Shown here piece after piece: positions 13,096 to 23,455 of a stretch of DNA of 64,000 nt. Source of the stretch: Mesostigma viride (lineage: Eukaryota; Streptophyta; Mesostigmatophyceae; Mesostigmatales; Mesostigmataceae); assembly GCA_009746045.1 (NCBI GenBank), contig RPFO01000392.1:1378964-1442963 (forward strand). Direction: 5' to 3'. Position 1 is the stretch's first letter; each line of letters begins with the position of its first letter. The notes under the pieces were generated by a model that saw only the letters and a program-made list of their open reading frames with translations, was not told the origin of the DNA and did no database searches. The position numbers and the translations under genes are program-made.

Positions 13096-13868
13096 TAGGG
13101 GTGGGCTGGCATGCACGCGTGGGTGTGGGGGTGGGCTGGCATGCATGCGTGGGTGTGGGGGTGGGCTGGCATGCACGTGTGGGTGTGGGGGTGGGCTGGC
13201 ATGCATGCGTGGGTGTGGGGTTGGGCTAGCCTGCATGCGTGGGTGTGGGGGGGGCTGGCATGCATGCGTGGGTGTGTGTGGGGGGCTAGCATGCATGCGT
13301 AAGTGTGGGGGGGGCTGGCATGCATGCGTGGGTGTGGGGGGGGCTGGCATGCATGCGTGGGTGTGTGTGGGGGGCTAGCATGCATGCGTAAGTGTGGGGG
13401 GGGGCTGGCATGCATGCGTGGGTGTGTATGGGGGCTGGCATGCATGCGTGGGTGTGTGTGGGGGGCTAGCATGCATGCGTGGGTGTGTGGGGGGGCTGTC
13501 ATGCATGCGTGGGTGTGTGTGGGGGCTGGCATCCATGCGTGGGTGTGTGGGGGGGCTAGCATGCATGCGTGGGTGTGGGGGTGGGCTAGCATGCATGCGT
13601 GGGTGTGGGGGGGGCGGTCATGCATGCGTGGGTGTGTGGGGGGGCTGGCATGCATGCGTGGGTGTGTGGGGGGGCTAGCATGCATGCGTGGGTGTGGGGG
13701 TGGGCTAGCATGCATGCGTGGGTGTGAGTGTGGGCTAGCATGCATGCGTGGGTGTGGGGGGGGCTAGCATGCATGCGTGGGTGTGGGGGGGCCGGGGCCG
13801 GGGCTAGCATGCATGCGTGGGTGTGGGGGTGGGCTAGCATGCATGCGTGGGTGTGGGGGGGGCTAGCA
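13096..13868. repeat. GC-rich minisatellite, ~30 bp unit
   Basis: About 25 units share the core GGCTAGCATGCATGCGTGGG plus a G/T-rich tail (GTGTGGGGGTG and variants). Variation is mostly the length of the G run and a GCTGG/GCTAG change. GCATGCATGC is self-complementary and the tails are G-rich on the + strand. Six-frame translation stays open on both strands (Cys/Met/Gly-rich or His/Pro-rich), which is a by-product of unit length, not evidence for a gene. Confidence 0.95.
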
Positions 13869-15717
13869 CGCCCCACCCCTCCATCGGCACAGCCAGCCTT
13901 GTGAGTCTACCCTTAACAACAAGGCTGGTAGGACGACACGCCTGAGCAGCATATGTCATGCCTATCTCAGGCTAATAATGTGTGATTTTGTGCCAACAAC
14001 CAAGTTGTTCCACCCAACAACACATTATAAACCCTCTTCCAAAATGCCCAACAAGCCGGACACGTGGAGGACCACACACGCAGTATATAAAGAGAAAATA
14101 AGCTGACTTTTTATCCAGCCAACCTGTGGCTAGCTGCTCTGGTTAGCATGACAAATGCTAACATTTACTCAGTGGGAAAGGTGAAGAGACCATTGGAACA
14201 GCCTACCTGACGCATGTGCCACCAAAGCATTGTGTCCCGCAAAATGCACACTGCCTCCTTTCTAACAAGCACGAGCCGCTCTCTTTAGGAGACAGGTGCC
14301 AGCTCGTCAGTGTCTGGGGAAAATGATGCCGCTGCTTAGGAAGACCGCGTGAATTTCCTCGAACACAACTGTCTATAAAGCAAAAGAAATTTCAGAGAAG
14401 CATGGAAATAAAAGCATTACACCTTCCCGACAGGTTGCGGGCCACGCGCTGCAGAAAGCCAGCCACGTCACAGACGATTAACTAGCTAAAAGACACCCAG
14501 GAATCCAGCGATGCAGCGCCAGGACCCGCAACTTTCTGGCTGCATCTGGCCGGAAAGAAGGCAAAAAGCTTACGCTCAACGAGGTAAGAAAGCAGGAAAA
14601 CGCAAGCTTAAGACGTTTAACACAAGAACGTACCATAACGGGCATTTATTCGTGCCCAGGCGCACAAGAAAGTCCACCCTTTCATGGAGTGGTTGGGCAG
14701 TACGCATCGCGCAGGGCTAATGTTATCTTACCGCAAAATGACGGGAAAGGTAAAGATAGCAGCGGGAATTTTTACGGCTTTAGAAACATCATTAAACTAG
14801 CTTTCCTTACGACCATCAAAACTGGCAACAATCGACAATCAACCCGGCAGGCATCCAATATACTTTATTCATCCCGACAGAAATTCAGGCCGGACCCCCC
14901 CTGCCGATGGCAAAGAAAAAAAGCCCGCGACATTATAGATCGCAACCATCCCGCCATAAATTAGAATCAGTAACTAATTTTCTCCAACAATCGAGCATTT
15001 CTGCTTTCCGCGTGCCAGATTTGTCACGTTTCGTCTAAAGGCAGTCGCCATGGCCCCTACCGCAAGGGGTGCGCGCACCATGCCGACATAGCTTTTGGGC
15101 CTCAATTTGCACCGAAATTTGGTCCGTACCGTCCAGCTCAGTCGGATTATGTATGTGGATCGGCCGTGTTGGTTGCATACGCAGGTATATTAATTCTTGC
15201 ATTCGCCCCGGACCTTCCCCAGGACAGGTCAGGATATAACAATAATTCTTGCATTCGCCCCCGCCCTTTCCTATGGCCTGGTCAGGTTTGGGCGCGACGC
15301 CACTAGCGCGGCGCCCGCGACAGAGTGGCCAGGCTCGAGCACGTTTTCTGGATCCCAAGCACCGGATTGGACACTGTCCGAGGACTGGACAGGAATTGGC
15401 TGACCAATCGGATGCTTGCTCGTCGTCTCCAAAAACATATATAAAGAGCCAAATCGCGCGAACTACGCAAGGATCCTTTAAGCAGCGTTACTCTGCCGAA
15501 ATGTCAACCTAGGCCGGTCAAGTGACGCCGAGGTGTTCACCGATAGTTCAGGTCAGCCACAGCGCGCCTTCGAATGTAGGCACGGTCGCATTTTTTTTTA
15601 GGAAATGTAGAATTGTTGTCGACCAGCTACCAACGCCCGACCGGACCCATACAACGGAAACATCAAGGCGATGTGATGTAGGTGTGTCTGATATGTCATT
15701 AATACACAGAGCATCGT
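13869..15717. other. no recognisable gene (1.85 kb)
   Basis: This stretch holds only short, unconvincing ORFs. TATA-like motifs occur at about 14091 (AGTATATAAAGAG) and 15436 (CATATATAAAGAGCC). A 17-bp word ATTCTTGCATTCGCCCC occurs twice, at about 15193 and 15244. No domain, terminal repeat or RNA structure was recognised. It could be an old transposon relic or intergenic DNA with a promoter. Confidence 0.4.
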
Positions 15718-15860
15718 GAATATAATATATAATATAAATTATATAATATACTATAATTAATATATAATTTTAATTTTATGTTAATTTTAATGTTATTTCA
15801 TATAACATAATATAGCATAATATAATATAATATAATATAATATTATATAAAGTAGTATAT
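15718..15860. repeat. AT-rich low-complexity tract
   Basis: This is almost pure A/T with ATAAT and TATAA steps. It resembles the (TATAA)n and (TTTAA)n tails that follow LINE 3' ends elsewhere in the window, but no LINE end is recognisable beside it. Confidence 0.6.
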
Positions 15861-16168
15861 AAAAAATTAAAATGTAAAAGAAAAATATCTACCTTATTGG
15901 GGTTTAATGTTCCTTTCCAGTTCAGCATAAGTACACTCTTGAGTGTGTGCAATGTTTGGTTATACGCCATTGTCTTAAAATAGCAACCAATGTAAACCTC
16001 CGTCCTAACCACATTTGGATACAATAAAGACATTGATGCCTGACACATAGCATTCATTGCTTGAAATACCATGCATATTTTGTGTCAATGTTCTGCAGAC
16101 CACAGCTTCAAGTGGGCATACTTCGCTTTCCTCAATATAATGGCGACATGGCATTTGGTGAAAGTGGT

Positions 16169-16740
16169 GAGTGCCATGAAGTTGCGCCGGCCGTCGTTAT
16201 CCATGACGAACTGAATGGGTTTCGTGCAAATCAAGTTTTTTGTTTTGGTGTTCCAGTTGCGCCGGCCGGCGTTTCCAATGGTATCTTGCGCGCACTTGCA
16301 AAAGCTTGCACGCTTATCAACATTTTGTGTTGGTAAACATTTTATCACCTCTGGGATTTCCGCCTTCACTACCTGAGTTGCTTCTTTGTGGTTTTCAAAT
16401 GCAACCGAGTTACGCCGGCCGTCGTTACTCATGACAAATTGTAGGGGTTTTGTGCAAATCACTTTTGTATGGTTTATGTACATGCATCCAGTTGCGCCGG
16501 CCGGCGTTTCCAATGGTATCTTGCAGTTGCGCAATCAGGCCCCATTACCAAAAGTGTGTTTGTACATCTTTTTTACACCTGAAGGATTTCTGCCTGCATA
16601 TCCTGAGTTGCTTCTTAATGGTTTTTAATTGCGCCCGAGTTACGCCGGCCGTCGTTATTAATGACAAACTGTATGTGTTTCATAAAATCACTTTTGTATG
16701 GTTTACATGTATCCAGTTGCGCCGGCCGGCGTTATTAATG
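16169..16740 (+). repeat. tandem ~230 bp repeat with paired palindromes
   Basis: About two and a half units of roughly 230 bp each carry two versions of the palindrome. One is GTTGCGCCGGCCGTCGTTA (starts at 16181, 16409 and 16639) followed by ATGACRAAYTG. The other is GTTGCGCCGGCCGGCGTTT or GTTA (starts at 16256, 16491 and 16716). The text between them (TTGTGCAAATCACTTTTGTATGG and similar) is conserved. The array ends about 80 bp before the first exon of the transposase-like gene. It could be a promoter or intron array, or the 5' end of the element that carries the gene. Confidence 0.7.
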
Positions 16741-16818
16741 ACGCTTGTCGTTCTTGTTTGATGCCCATCGTTTTCGTCGTGTCTTTAATGGTGATTATTT
16801 ATCATTACTCATCCTCAG

Positions 16819-19800
16819 GGCTTTCGGTGCCGCGGGATTAAGAGGCGAAAAAAATCAGCTGCCGTCTGACCAAAGTCTGATGGCGCGATCGGGGCGGGGG
16901 GCCGTTTCCGACGGTTCGCGTCCCTTGTCCAATGACGACCGGGAGCCTGCACTTCGCGGTCTCTGGAGCGACAAGTACATCGAGAACAAGGGGTACAAAA
17001 TTGCCAATGACATCTTTCCTATCATGGCGGAACGCGTGAAAGCAAACAACCACAGGACGCCAGAGATGAGCGCGGAGGTTCTGTCTTGCGCAGCTTCAAG
17101 ACTAAATGCCATGGTGGCGGAGAGCAACGGCATTAAGAAGAGGAAGAACTGTGACGGCGGGCTTCCTGAAAATTGGGCGGAATCTCTTCGGGATAACATC
17201 AAGAAGGCTTTTGGCGACTTGGGAACATCTGAGAAGGATCGTGGGCTTAGGTGGGCCTTGTGTGGACTTGTTACGAAGGCAATGGAGGGCGTCCCGGACA
17301 GGATTGTGGAGCGCGCGTTCGGGATTGACAGGCGCTTTGTCGCAACTGTTCGGGGTCACAGGGATGGAATGGAAGAAGGGGAGGACGACCTTTTGATGAG
17401 TGCGCCAGAGAGGAGGAGGAGGAAAGACGAGCTTCCGACGGAAGTCATTGCCCTGATACAAGCGTGCTGGAGGGATGATAACTTGACGCGGGCGTCTCCG
17501 AACATGAAGGATGTTCATTGTGAATGGACCAGAAAGGATTACAAACATACACTAGCGTTTTCGGAGGGTGCGCGCTACTATACTGTCTCCAAGTCGAAGA
17601 TTTACGAAGTGTTCATTTCCCGCCATCCGGAGTTGAAGCCACCGCGGCGGATGGACAGTAGGGAGGGGGGGGGGGGGAGGGAGAGGAGGGTGTGAGGGGG
17701 GGAAATCAGGTGATTTTGGAGACGGAGGCAGGGATGTCAATGCTACGCACGAATCAGAAGAGCACAGTTCATGTGGGATACACTACTTTTTGCAAGCATA
17801 TGCCCGCATGCGTCAAGGGGCGGTGGAAAATGCGGAACTTGTGCGCATGCCAGCACCACACTACCATGCAGTCCATGGTTGGGGGGTTGGCCAAATTTCG
17901 TGCAACTTTTCATGCCAGATGCGAGTGCGGACCTGAATGCCACGCGTGCGATCATGGTAGCCAGCTCGACGTGGGGTCGTCCGTGCCCACATGTTCCATT
18001 TTCAAAGCCACTCACACGACAGAGTGGGTGAACAAGTTTACTTGTGAGGTGGAGGGGATGAGGGAGGGGGGAGGTTCGAGGTCGTCTGTGGGGTCGTCGC
18101 GGCCGCAGGTTCAGCCTTTTCAGGGCGAACTTGAGGATCTGCCCATGCATGGGAGGGTGCTGGACGACGAGGAAGGGGTGCCCGATCATGACCTGGGCGA
18201 GGAGTTGGGGGTTTGCTCGATCCGGCGTAAGGCTTGTGTGTTGGGCACTTGCCTGGCTCCCAAGTGTGGAATTCGGAACTTCATGTTATGCGAACGGGAG
18301 GAGGCTTCCAACCACCTGATTTCATGGACCAGATACGAGATGCAGGATGTGCCGCCGGGTGCGGTTCTTGGGCCAGAGGTAATTTTTAGTGGAGTGGTTG
18401 CGCCCCAAGGCGTTTCTTTTGCAATGTTTCCTGAAGTTCTTGGGCCAGAGGTAATTTTTAGTGGAGTGGTTGCGCCCCAAGGCGTTTCTTTTTCAATTTT
18501 TCCTGAGGTCCTGTCTTTTTTCTTTCTACAGGTCATTGGTGGGTCGAAGTTGATGTCTTTTCTGTATGTGCACACTGCGCATATGCAGGACGACTGTGAC
18601 GAGATCGCAAAGGCTGGTGGGCAGCGATTGACGCAAGTCGACGTCAAGTCCACACCAACGGAGCTAAAGGAGGCAATTGTGGACAAGTGGCCGGACTTCA
18701 TCCAGCATTGCTTCAACGCGTGGTGGCAAGCGGACGCCTCCAAGGAATGTCTCTCAAGGATGCGGGTGGGGGACCTTGTATGCCACACAGATTACGCCGA
18801 GAACTACCAGTCTTACACCTATCACAATCTCCAAGCACAGTATTGGCATCCAGTCACATTCGTCCTTATGCCCTGGATCGTGCGCTACTTGGATCCAGCG
18901 TCGGGAAAGGTCGTGAGAAGGGAGTTTCACTTCATCGGACAGGGCGGAATGAAAAGGGACGGGCGGGCCCTCCGTTTTGCTATCCTCAAAATCCTGGCGA
19001 CACTACGGTCAGAAGGGGTAGAGGTGAAGCGCTTCATTGGGTGGTCGGACAATTGCTCCATGCAGTTCAAGTCAAGGAATGTGATCGCGGAAGTGGCCCG
19101 GCTGCTGACGGAGGATCCGCACCTGGAGTCATTTGAGTGGAATTACTTTGGGGAGCAGCACGGAAAGGGGGAGGTGGATGGAGCTGGTGGGACTGTGAAG
19201 TGCATGTTGAGGAGGTGGCACATCAGGGAAGAGAACCAGGACAAACAGACGGCCGCCCAGTTGGTGGAGAATCTGGCGTCGGGGGCGGTGGGCGGGACCA
19301 CAACGACCAGGCGTAACTTCTTCGAGTTCCCCGAGGTAATTAAGTGTACAGTCCTCGTTCAGGGAATAGTTACGCCGGCCGTCGTTTCTAGGGCGTTCTT
19401 GGAGTCCTGGCGATCAGGAGTGCTTAATAAAACACAACTAGCTCGATGGTCTCGTAACTTCAACTTTCCCTTGTGCAAATCTTGTCTTCGACGCGCAGGT
19501 GCTTCCTTACAGCCCAGGGCGCGGCGAAATCAAAGGAGTGAAGAAGGCGCACTGGTGGCGCATGGACAAGTCGAATGTGACGCGCTTAATGCTGCGCCAG
19601 TATTCCTGCTATTGTGGCGGTGCGTGCGCCGAGGAAAGGTGGTGGGATTGTCGAAAGGAGTGGACCGACATGGACGGCTGGAATGTGGGAGGTGCTCGGA
19701 TGAAGCTCCACAAACTGGGGGAGCCAGTGCAAAGGAACCCAAACGGACAAGGGGGGCACGCAGGGACGCGACTGAACAGACTACAGGCAGAGAGGACGAT

Positions 19801-20230
19801 GATGGGAAGGAGACTGAAGCTGCGAGACATTTTTGCCGTCGAGTCCTACTCTGGTGATGAGTCCCACGATCCAGATCATCCATATTGGCTAGCGGAAGTC
19901 TTGCAGGAGCCTTATCAGGTGGCCGCTACTTTCGTGAGGCGAGTGGCCGACAGAAACGGCAAGGTCGATAGGGAGTTGTTCCGTAAGGGACAATGGGTGG
20001 TGGGGGTGCGCTACTGGGACAGATTTCCGGGTATGGCGACGATGTTCAAAATGGACGCCGATGCGCAAGCTGAACAGCCAAACTTGGTCAATTGCTACCT
20101 GTGCATGGACGCGGGGTTCGAACACACCATTGTTGTCAACCCAGCTAACAATCGCCAGGCCATCTTGACCATTCCGACAGACGTCGAGAAACGGCTCACG
20201 AACTTGGCCAAGAAGAGACCTGTTGAGTAG
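16819..20230 (+). CDS. transposase-like protein, multi-exon, RNase H-fold type
   Basis: The coding parts are about 16819-17690, 17692-18378, 18532-19335 and 19499-20230 (stop TAG). The introns at 18379-18531 and 19336-19498 have GT-AG ends and preserve phase 0. The middle part has a Cys/His-rich region (17840-17950: CACQHH, CECGPECHAC). After it comes an acidic-residue pattern typical of DDE-type nucleases: DYAENY at about 18790, SDNCSMQFKS at about 19045 and HGKGEVDGAGG at about 19155. I know this pattern from unnamed transposase-like proteins of algae and animals. The last exon has a YSCYCGGAC motif and a PYWLAEVL segment resembling a chromatin-reader or BAH-like stretch. A reading-frame change at about 17660-17700 coincides with a long G run, either a real frameshift or a sequencing length error. 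No terminal inverted repeats were found. The element type is inferred, not established. Confidence 0.6.
18367..18531 (+). other. intron with duplicated 5' splice site and palindromes
   Basis: A 72-bp segment containing CTTGGGCCAGAG|GTAATTTT and the palindrome TTGCGCCCCAAGGCG occurs twice in tandem (18367-18438 and 18439-18510). This gives two equivalent donor sites, after 18378 and after 18450. The 3' splice site is TTTCTACAG at 18523-18531. The intron is open in frame, so use of the second donor would add exactly 24 codons. Confidence 0.7.
19336..19498 (+). other. intron with GC-rich palindrome
   Basis: The intron begins GAG|GTAATTAAG and ends ACGCGCAG|GTG, phase 0. It carries GTTACGCCGGCCGTCGTTTC at 19369-19388. 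The flanking exons join a FEFPE segment to VLPYSPG. Confidence 0.65.
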
Positions 20231-21090
20231 GCCAGCTCGCCCGGGCTTGGTTGGACGAGGTGGACAGCCTTGAGAGCACGTGCTTCGTTGTGAGCACTTG
20301 CCTTTCAGCCGTGATTTGCAAACGAGTTCCTTGTCCTGAATTGTAAAGCTCGATTCATGCTCTTTTAAGGAAGTGTATAATATTATCCAGATCATGTATA
20401 TATTTAGATCTAGACCTGAGTTCAAATAACATTTCTTAGAGGGCTGAGATGCGCGAGGTCCAGCATACATGTATATATCCATGGAGACATGTTACAAACT
20501 CAAATGTTTCATTGTACGTACCACTAGCTCGTCGACGGGGGTATCCCATGTAATGTATGATTTATGAATTAATTAATCGCTTAATTGTACAATTTAAATG
20601 GATCATGAACTTGTCAAGTGGCCTAATTTGGTTTATTTGGTTCATCATTTATTGATGTCAATCATTCTTAATTGAATCTCGAGCAATAGCAATCATGAAG
20701 CACATCCTAATCATGTGATTCGCATAATGAGAATAGGCAACAAGTGCTAAGTACTTTGAGGAATGCGGGGTTGGTCAGGTTATTATAGAGCTAGAGCTAC
20801 AAACGGCACATATATTGCAAACTTTGCGCTCCAGGCATGGAATTTCAAAAGTACCAAAATTGGAGCAGTAGATGTTGGGGACGCCCGGTAGTGTGATAGG
20901 TGAAAGGTTTAGAAAGCCAAGTTATTAACTCACCCCCGGATCAGAATCAGACCGGGGATCGCCGCCGCGCCTGGTTGCGAGCTACTCCAAGCAGGCCGTG
21001 GACTGCCGGGCGTGCGGCGTATCCAGGCGGGAAGTCTGCGTAACCAGCGTAAACCAGACTCCAGCCTCCTTTACAAACTCACGTGGGTAG
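20231..21090. other. no recognisable gene (0.86 kb)
   Basis: AT-rich DNA follows the transposase-like gene, then a GC-rich stretch at 20940-21060. It may contain the 3' UTR of the gene. No ORF or terminal repeat is convincing. Confidence 0.5.
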
Positions 21091-21546
21091 GTGTACCGTA
21101 GTGGTCAAAATCACTTTGCGACAAACCTCTTTGCGAATCGACCTCGCAAACTACTTTTCATGGGCTTCATTTTGGGTCGCAAAGTTCAAAACTTATACCG
21201 CGTCGCGCCTGCGCCGTGCCGCACGCCGGCAGACATGAGGTAGAACGAACGCGTGGCGCCCGCAAAACTTTCGCACCTTTTGTCACTTGTCATGCGAAAG
21301 CCAAAGGCTTGTGCAGCCATGCACGTCATTGTCTTGGCACGATGGCAGAAGAGCGGGGAGGCCGGCAGGCCAGCAGGCAGCCTATAAATTTACAACATCG
21401 AGTACCTGCCACTGACCATAAACAAGTCGATGGGCTCGCAAACCTAAAACTTTGCCTTCATTTTGGGTCGCAAACTATAAATTTCACCCTGTTTTTGGGT
21501 CGCAAAGTAGGTTTGTCGCAAAGTGATTTTGACCACTACGGTACAC
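21091..21546. mobile_element. short TIR element (MITE), ~450 bp
   Basis: The ends are near-perfect inverted repeats of about 36 bp, starting CCGTAGTGGTCAAAATCACT and continuing TTGCGACAAACCT. The left one is at 21096-21128 and the right one at about 21509-21540. The outermost GTGTA/TACAC also pair, so TA or GTAC may be the target duplication. Inside, TTTTGGGTCGCAAA recurs three times. It contains no coding capacity and is therefore non-autonomous. It abuts an RTE LINE 3' end on its right side. Confidence 0.85.
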
Positions 21547-21845
21547 AGCAGTTGCTGGCCGACCTAGTGTGCCCAGCTACGTACGTTTTCAAGAACACCG
21601 CACTCACTCCCTCTCTCTTGCTTGGACTGCTATGCAGAACAAGAAGAGGTGGAAGAGGATTGTACAGGCTCACACGCTGGCCCCGGCGTGTGGGCAAGCC
21701 CCCTCGATCCCCCTGAAAGGAAGGGGCGCTTTGCTGAGTAGAGTAGTTAGGGTTTTCTATATTAGCTTAGTTCGGTTTCGCGGCTTCGCCCACCTCCAGC
21801 CATCCAGCAAGGGAGTACGTGCTACATGATCTCCCAGCGGAGTCA
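21547..21845 (+). mobile_element. RTE LINE, 3'-terminal fragment
   Basis: This fragment encodes the last part of the LINE ORF (an LADLVCPATY...LTPSLLLGLL-like frame) and the 3' UTR words TGCTATGCAGAACAAGAAGA, GGGCAAGCC, CGGCTTCGCCC, GTGCTACATGATCTCCCA and GGAGTCATGTTAT. These also end the copies at 22.1-23.4, 38.4-39.1 and 39.2-40.6 kb. It is 5' truncated and has no enzymatic domain left. Confidence 0.75.
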
Positions 21846-21846
21846 T

Positions 21847-21950
21847 GTTATATAATATAATATAATATAATATAATATAATATAATATAATATAATATAA
21901 TATAATATAATATAATATAATATAATATAATATAATTTAATTTAATTCAA
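21847..21950. repeat. (TATAA)n microsatellite tail
   Basis: About 20 copies of the pentamer directly follow the LINE end CATGTTATA, drifting to TTTAA at the right side. It is the 3' tail of the LINE, grown as a microsatellite. Confidence 0.9.
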
Positions 21951-22109
21951 TTTAGGGAGACTGAAGGTGGAGAGCCGGCTGAAACTCATGTTGACACGGG
22001 CAATTAAGTGTGGCGCGTCACTAGGTAGTAGCTTTGGATTCAACACGGCCATTATATGGCGACCAGCAAAGTTCCGCTAAGTAGCACAGCCCCGCCACTT
22101 TGTGGCATC

Positions 22110-23403
22110 TTGAACTGTCATTTGGGGGTGCCGATGTGGACACCCGCATCGGCCTGGCCTAGCTGGGCTCGGCATCGTTAATTCGCTCAAAACCTACTGG
22201 CACTCGAAGGTCCTCGGCAAGCACCGCAAGCGCATGCTCCTCAAGGTCCTGGTCCTCACGGTGCTAACGTATGGCGCCGAGGCATGGACGCTCACGGACA
22301 CGCTGGCGGCCAATTAAGCTAAACGGCACGGTAGCCAGGATGCTCCGTCAGGCCCTGAATGTAGGGTTTTCCACGCATAGGTCCGTTTAGAATCTTTGTA
22401 CCAGGGCATGCCTCGCCGACTACAATACGGTTCGTAGGAGACGCGAAATGAGTGAGAATGTTACCCGAGCGGTAACGAGGATTCGCACCGTTGATTTTAA
22501 CATATGTTTAGATTTTTTTGCGCCATTTGGCGAGCATCGACTGGAGCCTGAACCTAGCGGGGGGAATCGTGCGGGGGAATCTTGCGGGGGAATCTTGCGG
22601 GGAAAAATTCCGAACGTGAATTTAGCGAAGTCCTACTAAATTTTGCTTGGTACACGGTACTACAGTTTCGTCACTGAAAATTTTCTGTAGTTGCGTTGGT
22701 GTTTCGTACGTTCCGCTGAAATTTTTGTGTTCAGTGCATGCCCAGATCACAATTTGATCCGGGCGCAAAATGATTGGCTGTACGGTACGAACCAAAAACG
22801 AAATTTTAGTATCTAAGTTCCGCAGCGCTTGCTGAATTTGCCCCGGAAGCCCGGGGGCACTTTCCCCGCTGAAAAAGGTGTCCGCGGAAGCGTATTGTAG
22901 TGCGCATTTCGGACGAGATTAGACAGCGTAGGATAGCATTCGTAGCCGGACATCTTGCTCGCACCAGCCAGGTAGACACCGACCTCGGTCTGGCCGGCCC
23001 CCAGCGGCTTGGCCAGCCAGGGCGACATATCCTGACCTGGCCTGGCCCCAAGGACATTCCTAAGAAGGTAGGCAAACATGTCATGACCTACCCACAGCAG
23101 TTGATGGCTGACCTAGTGGTCCCAGCGCAGTTTGAACTTCGCATTCACTCCCTCTCTCTTGCTTGGACTGCTACTGTATGCAGGACAAGAAGAGGTGGAA
23201 GACCATTGTCCAGGCTCATACGCCCGCCCCTGTGGGCAAGCCCCCTCCCCCCAAGCGGAAGGGGCGCTTTGCTGAGTAGAATAGGTAGGGTTTTCTAGAT
23301 TAGATTAGCTTAGAGTTAGATTAGCTCGGTTTCGCGGCTTTGTCCCCCCTCCATCCATCCACGGGAATATGTGCTACATGATCTCCCAACGGAGTCATGT
23401 TAT
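22110..23403 (+). pseudogene. RTE LINE 3' half, degenerate
   Basis: The frame resembles the carboxy-terminal part of RTE-type reverse transcriptases: a DVDTRIGL segment, then LTVLTYGAEAWTL, then RLDG/RMLRQ-like text. It is followed after an insertion by SDEIRQRRIAFVAGHLAR and the shared 3' UTR. The reading frame has stops (for example CCTAG near 22160) and is split by a TIR element at 22419-22901. The catalytic RT motifs are missing because the copy is 5' truncated. It is inactive. Confidence 0.75.
22419..22901. mobile_element. short TIR element (MITE) inside a LINE, 483 bp
   Basis: The left end ACTACAATACGGTTC and the right end (reverse complement) ACTACAATACGCTTC form imperfect TIRs of about 25 bp. 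The element interrupts the LINE between CATGCCTCG and CATTTCGGACGAG, which are nearly contiguous in the copy at 40.09 kb. Internally GCGGGGGAATCTT is repeated three times (22568-22605). There is no coding capacity, and a target duplication is not obvious. Confidence 0.7.
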
Positions 23404-23455
23404 AGTTTAATTTAATTTAATTTAATTTAATTTAATTTAATTTAATTTAATTTAA
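23404..23455. repeat. (TTTAA)n LINE tail, left part
   Basis: Pentamer repeats follow the LINE 3' end. They resume at 25195-25243, so the TTAA element at 23456-25194 was inserted inside this tail. Confidence 0.9.

Noticed and set aside
13095-13876. Long His/Pro-rich and Cys/Gly-rich ORFs across the minisatellite
   Set aside because: Open on both strands in several frames because the unit is about 30 bp. No start context or flanking coding sequence.
15436-15712. Promoter and small gene after the TATATAAAGAG motif
   Set aside because: The downstream ORFs (15249-15512 and 15522-15719) have no domain or splice support, so only the motif was noted.
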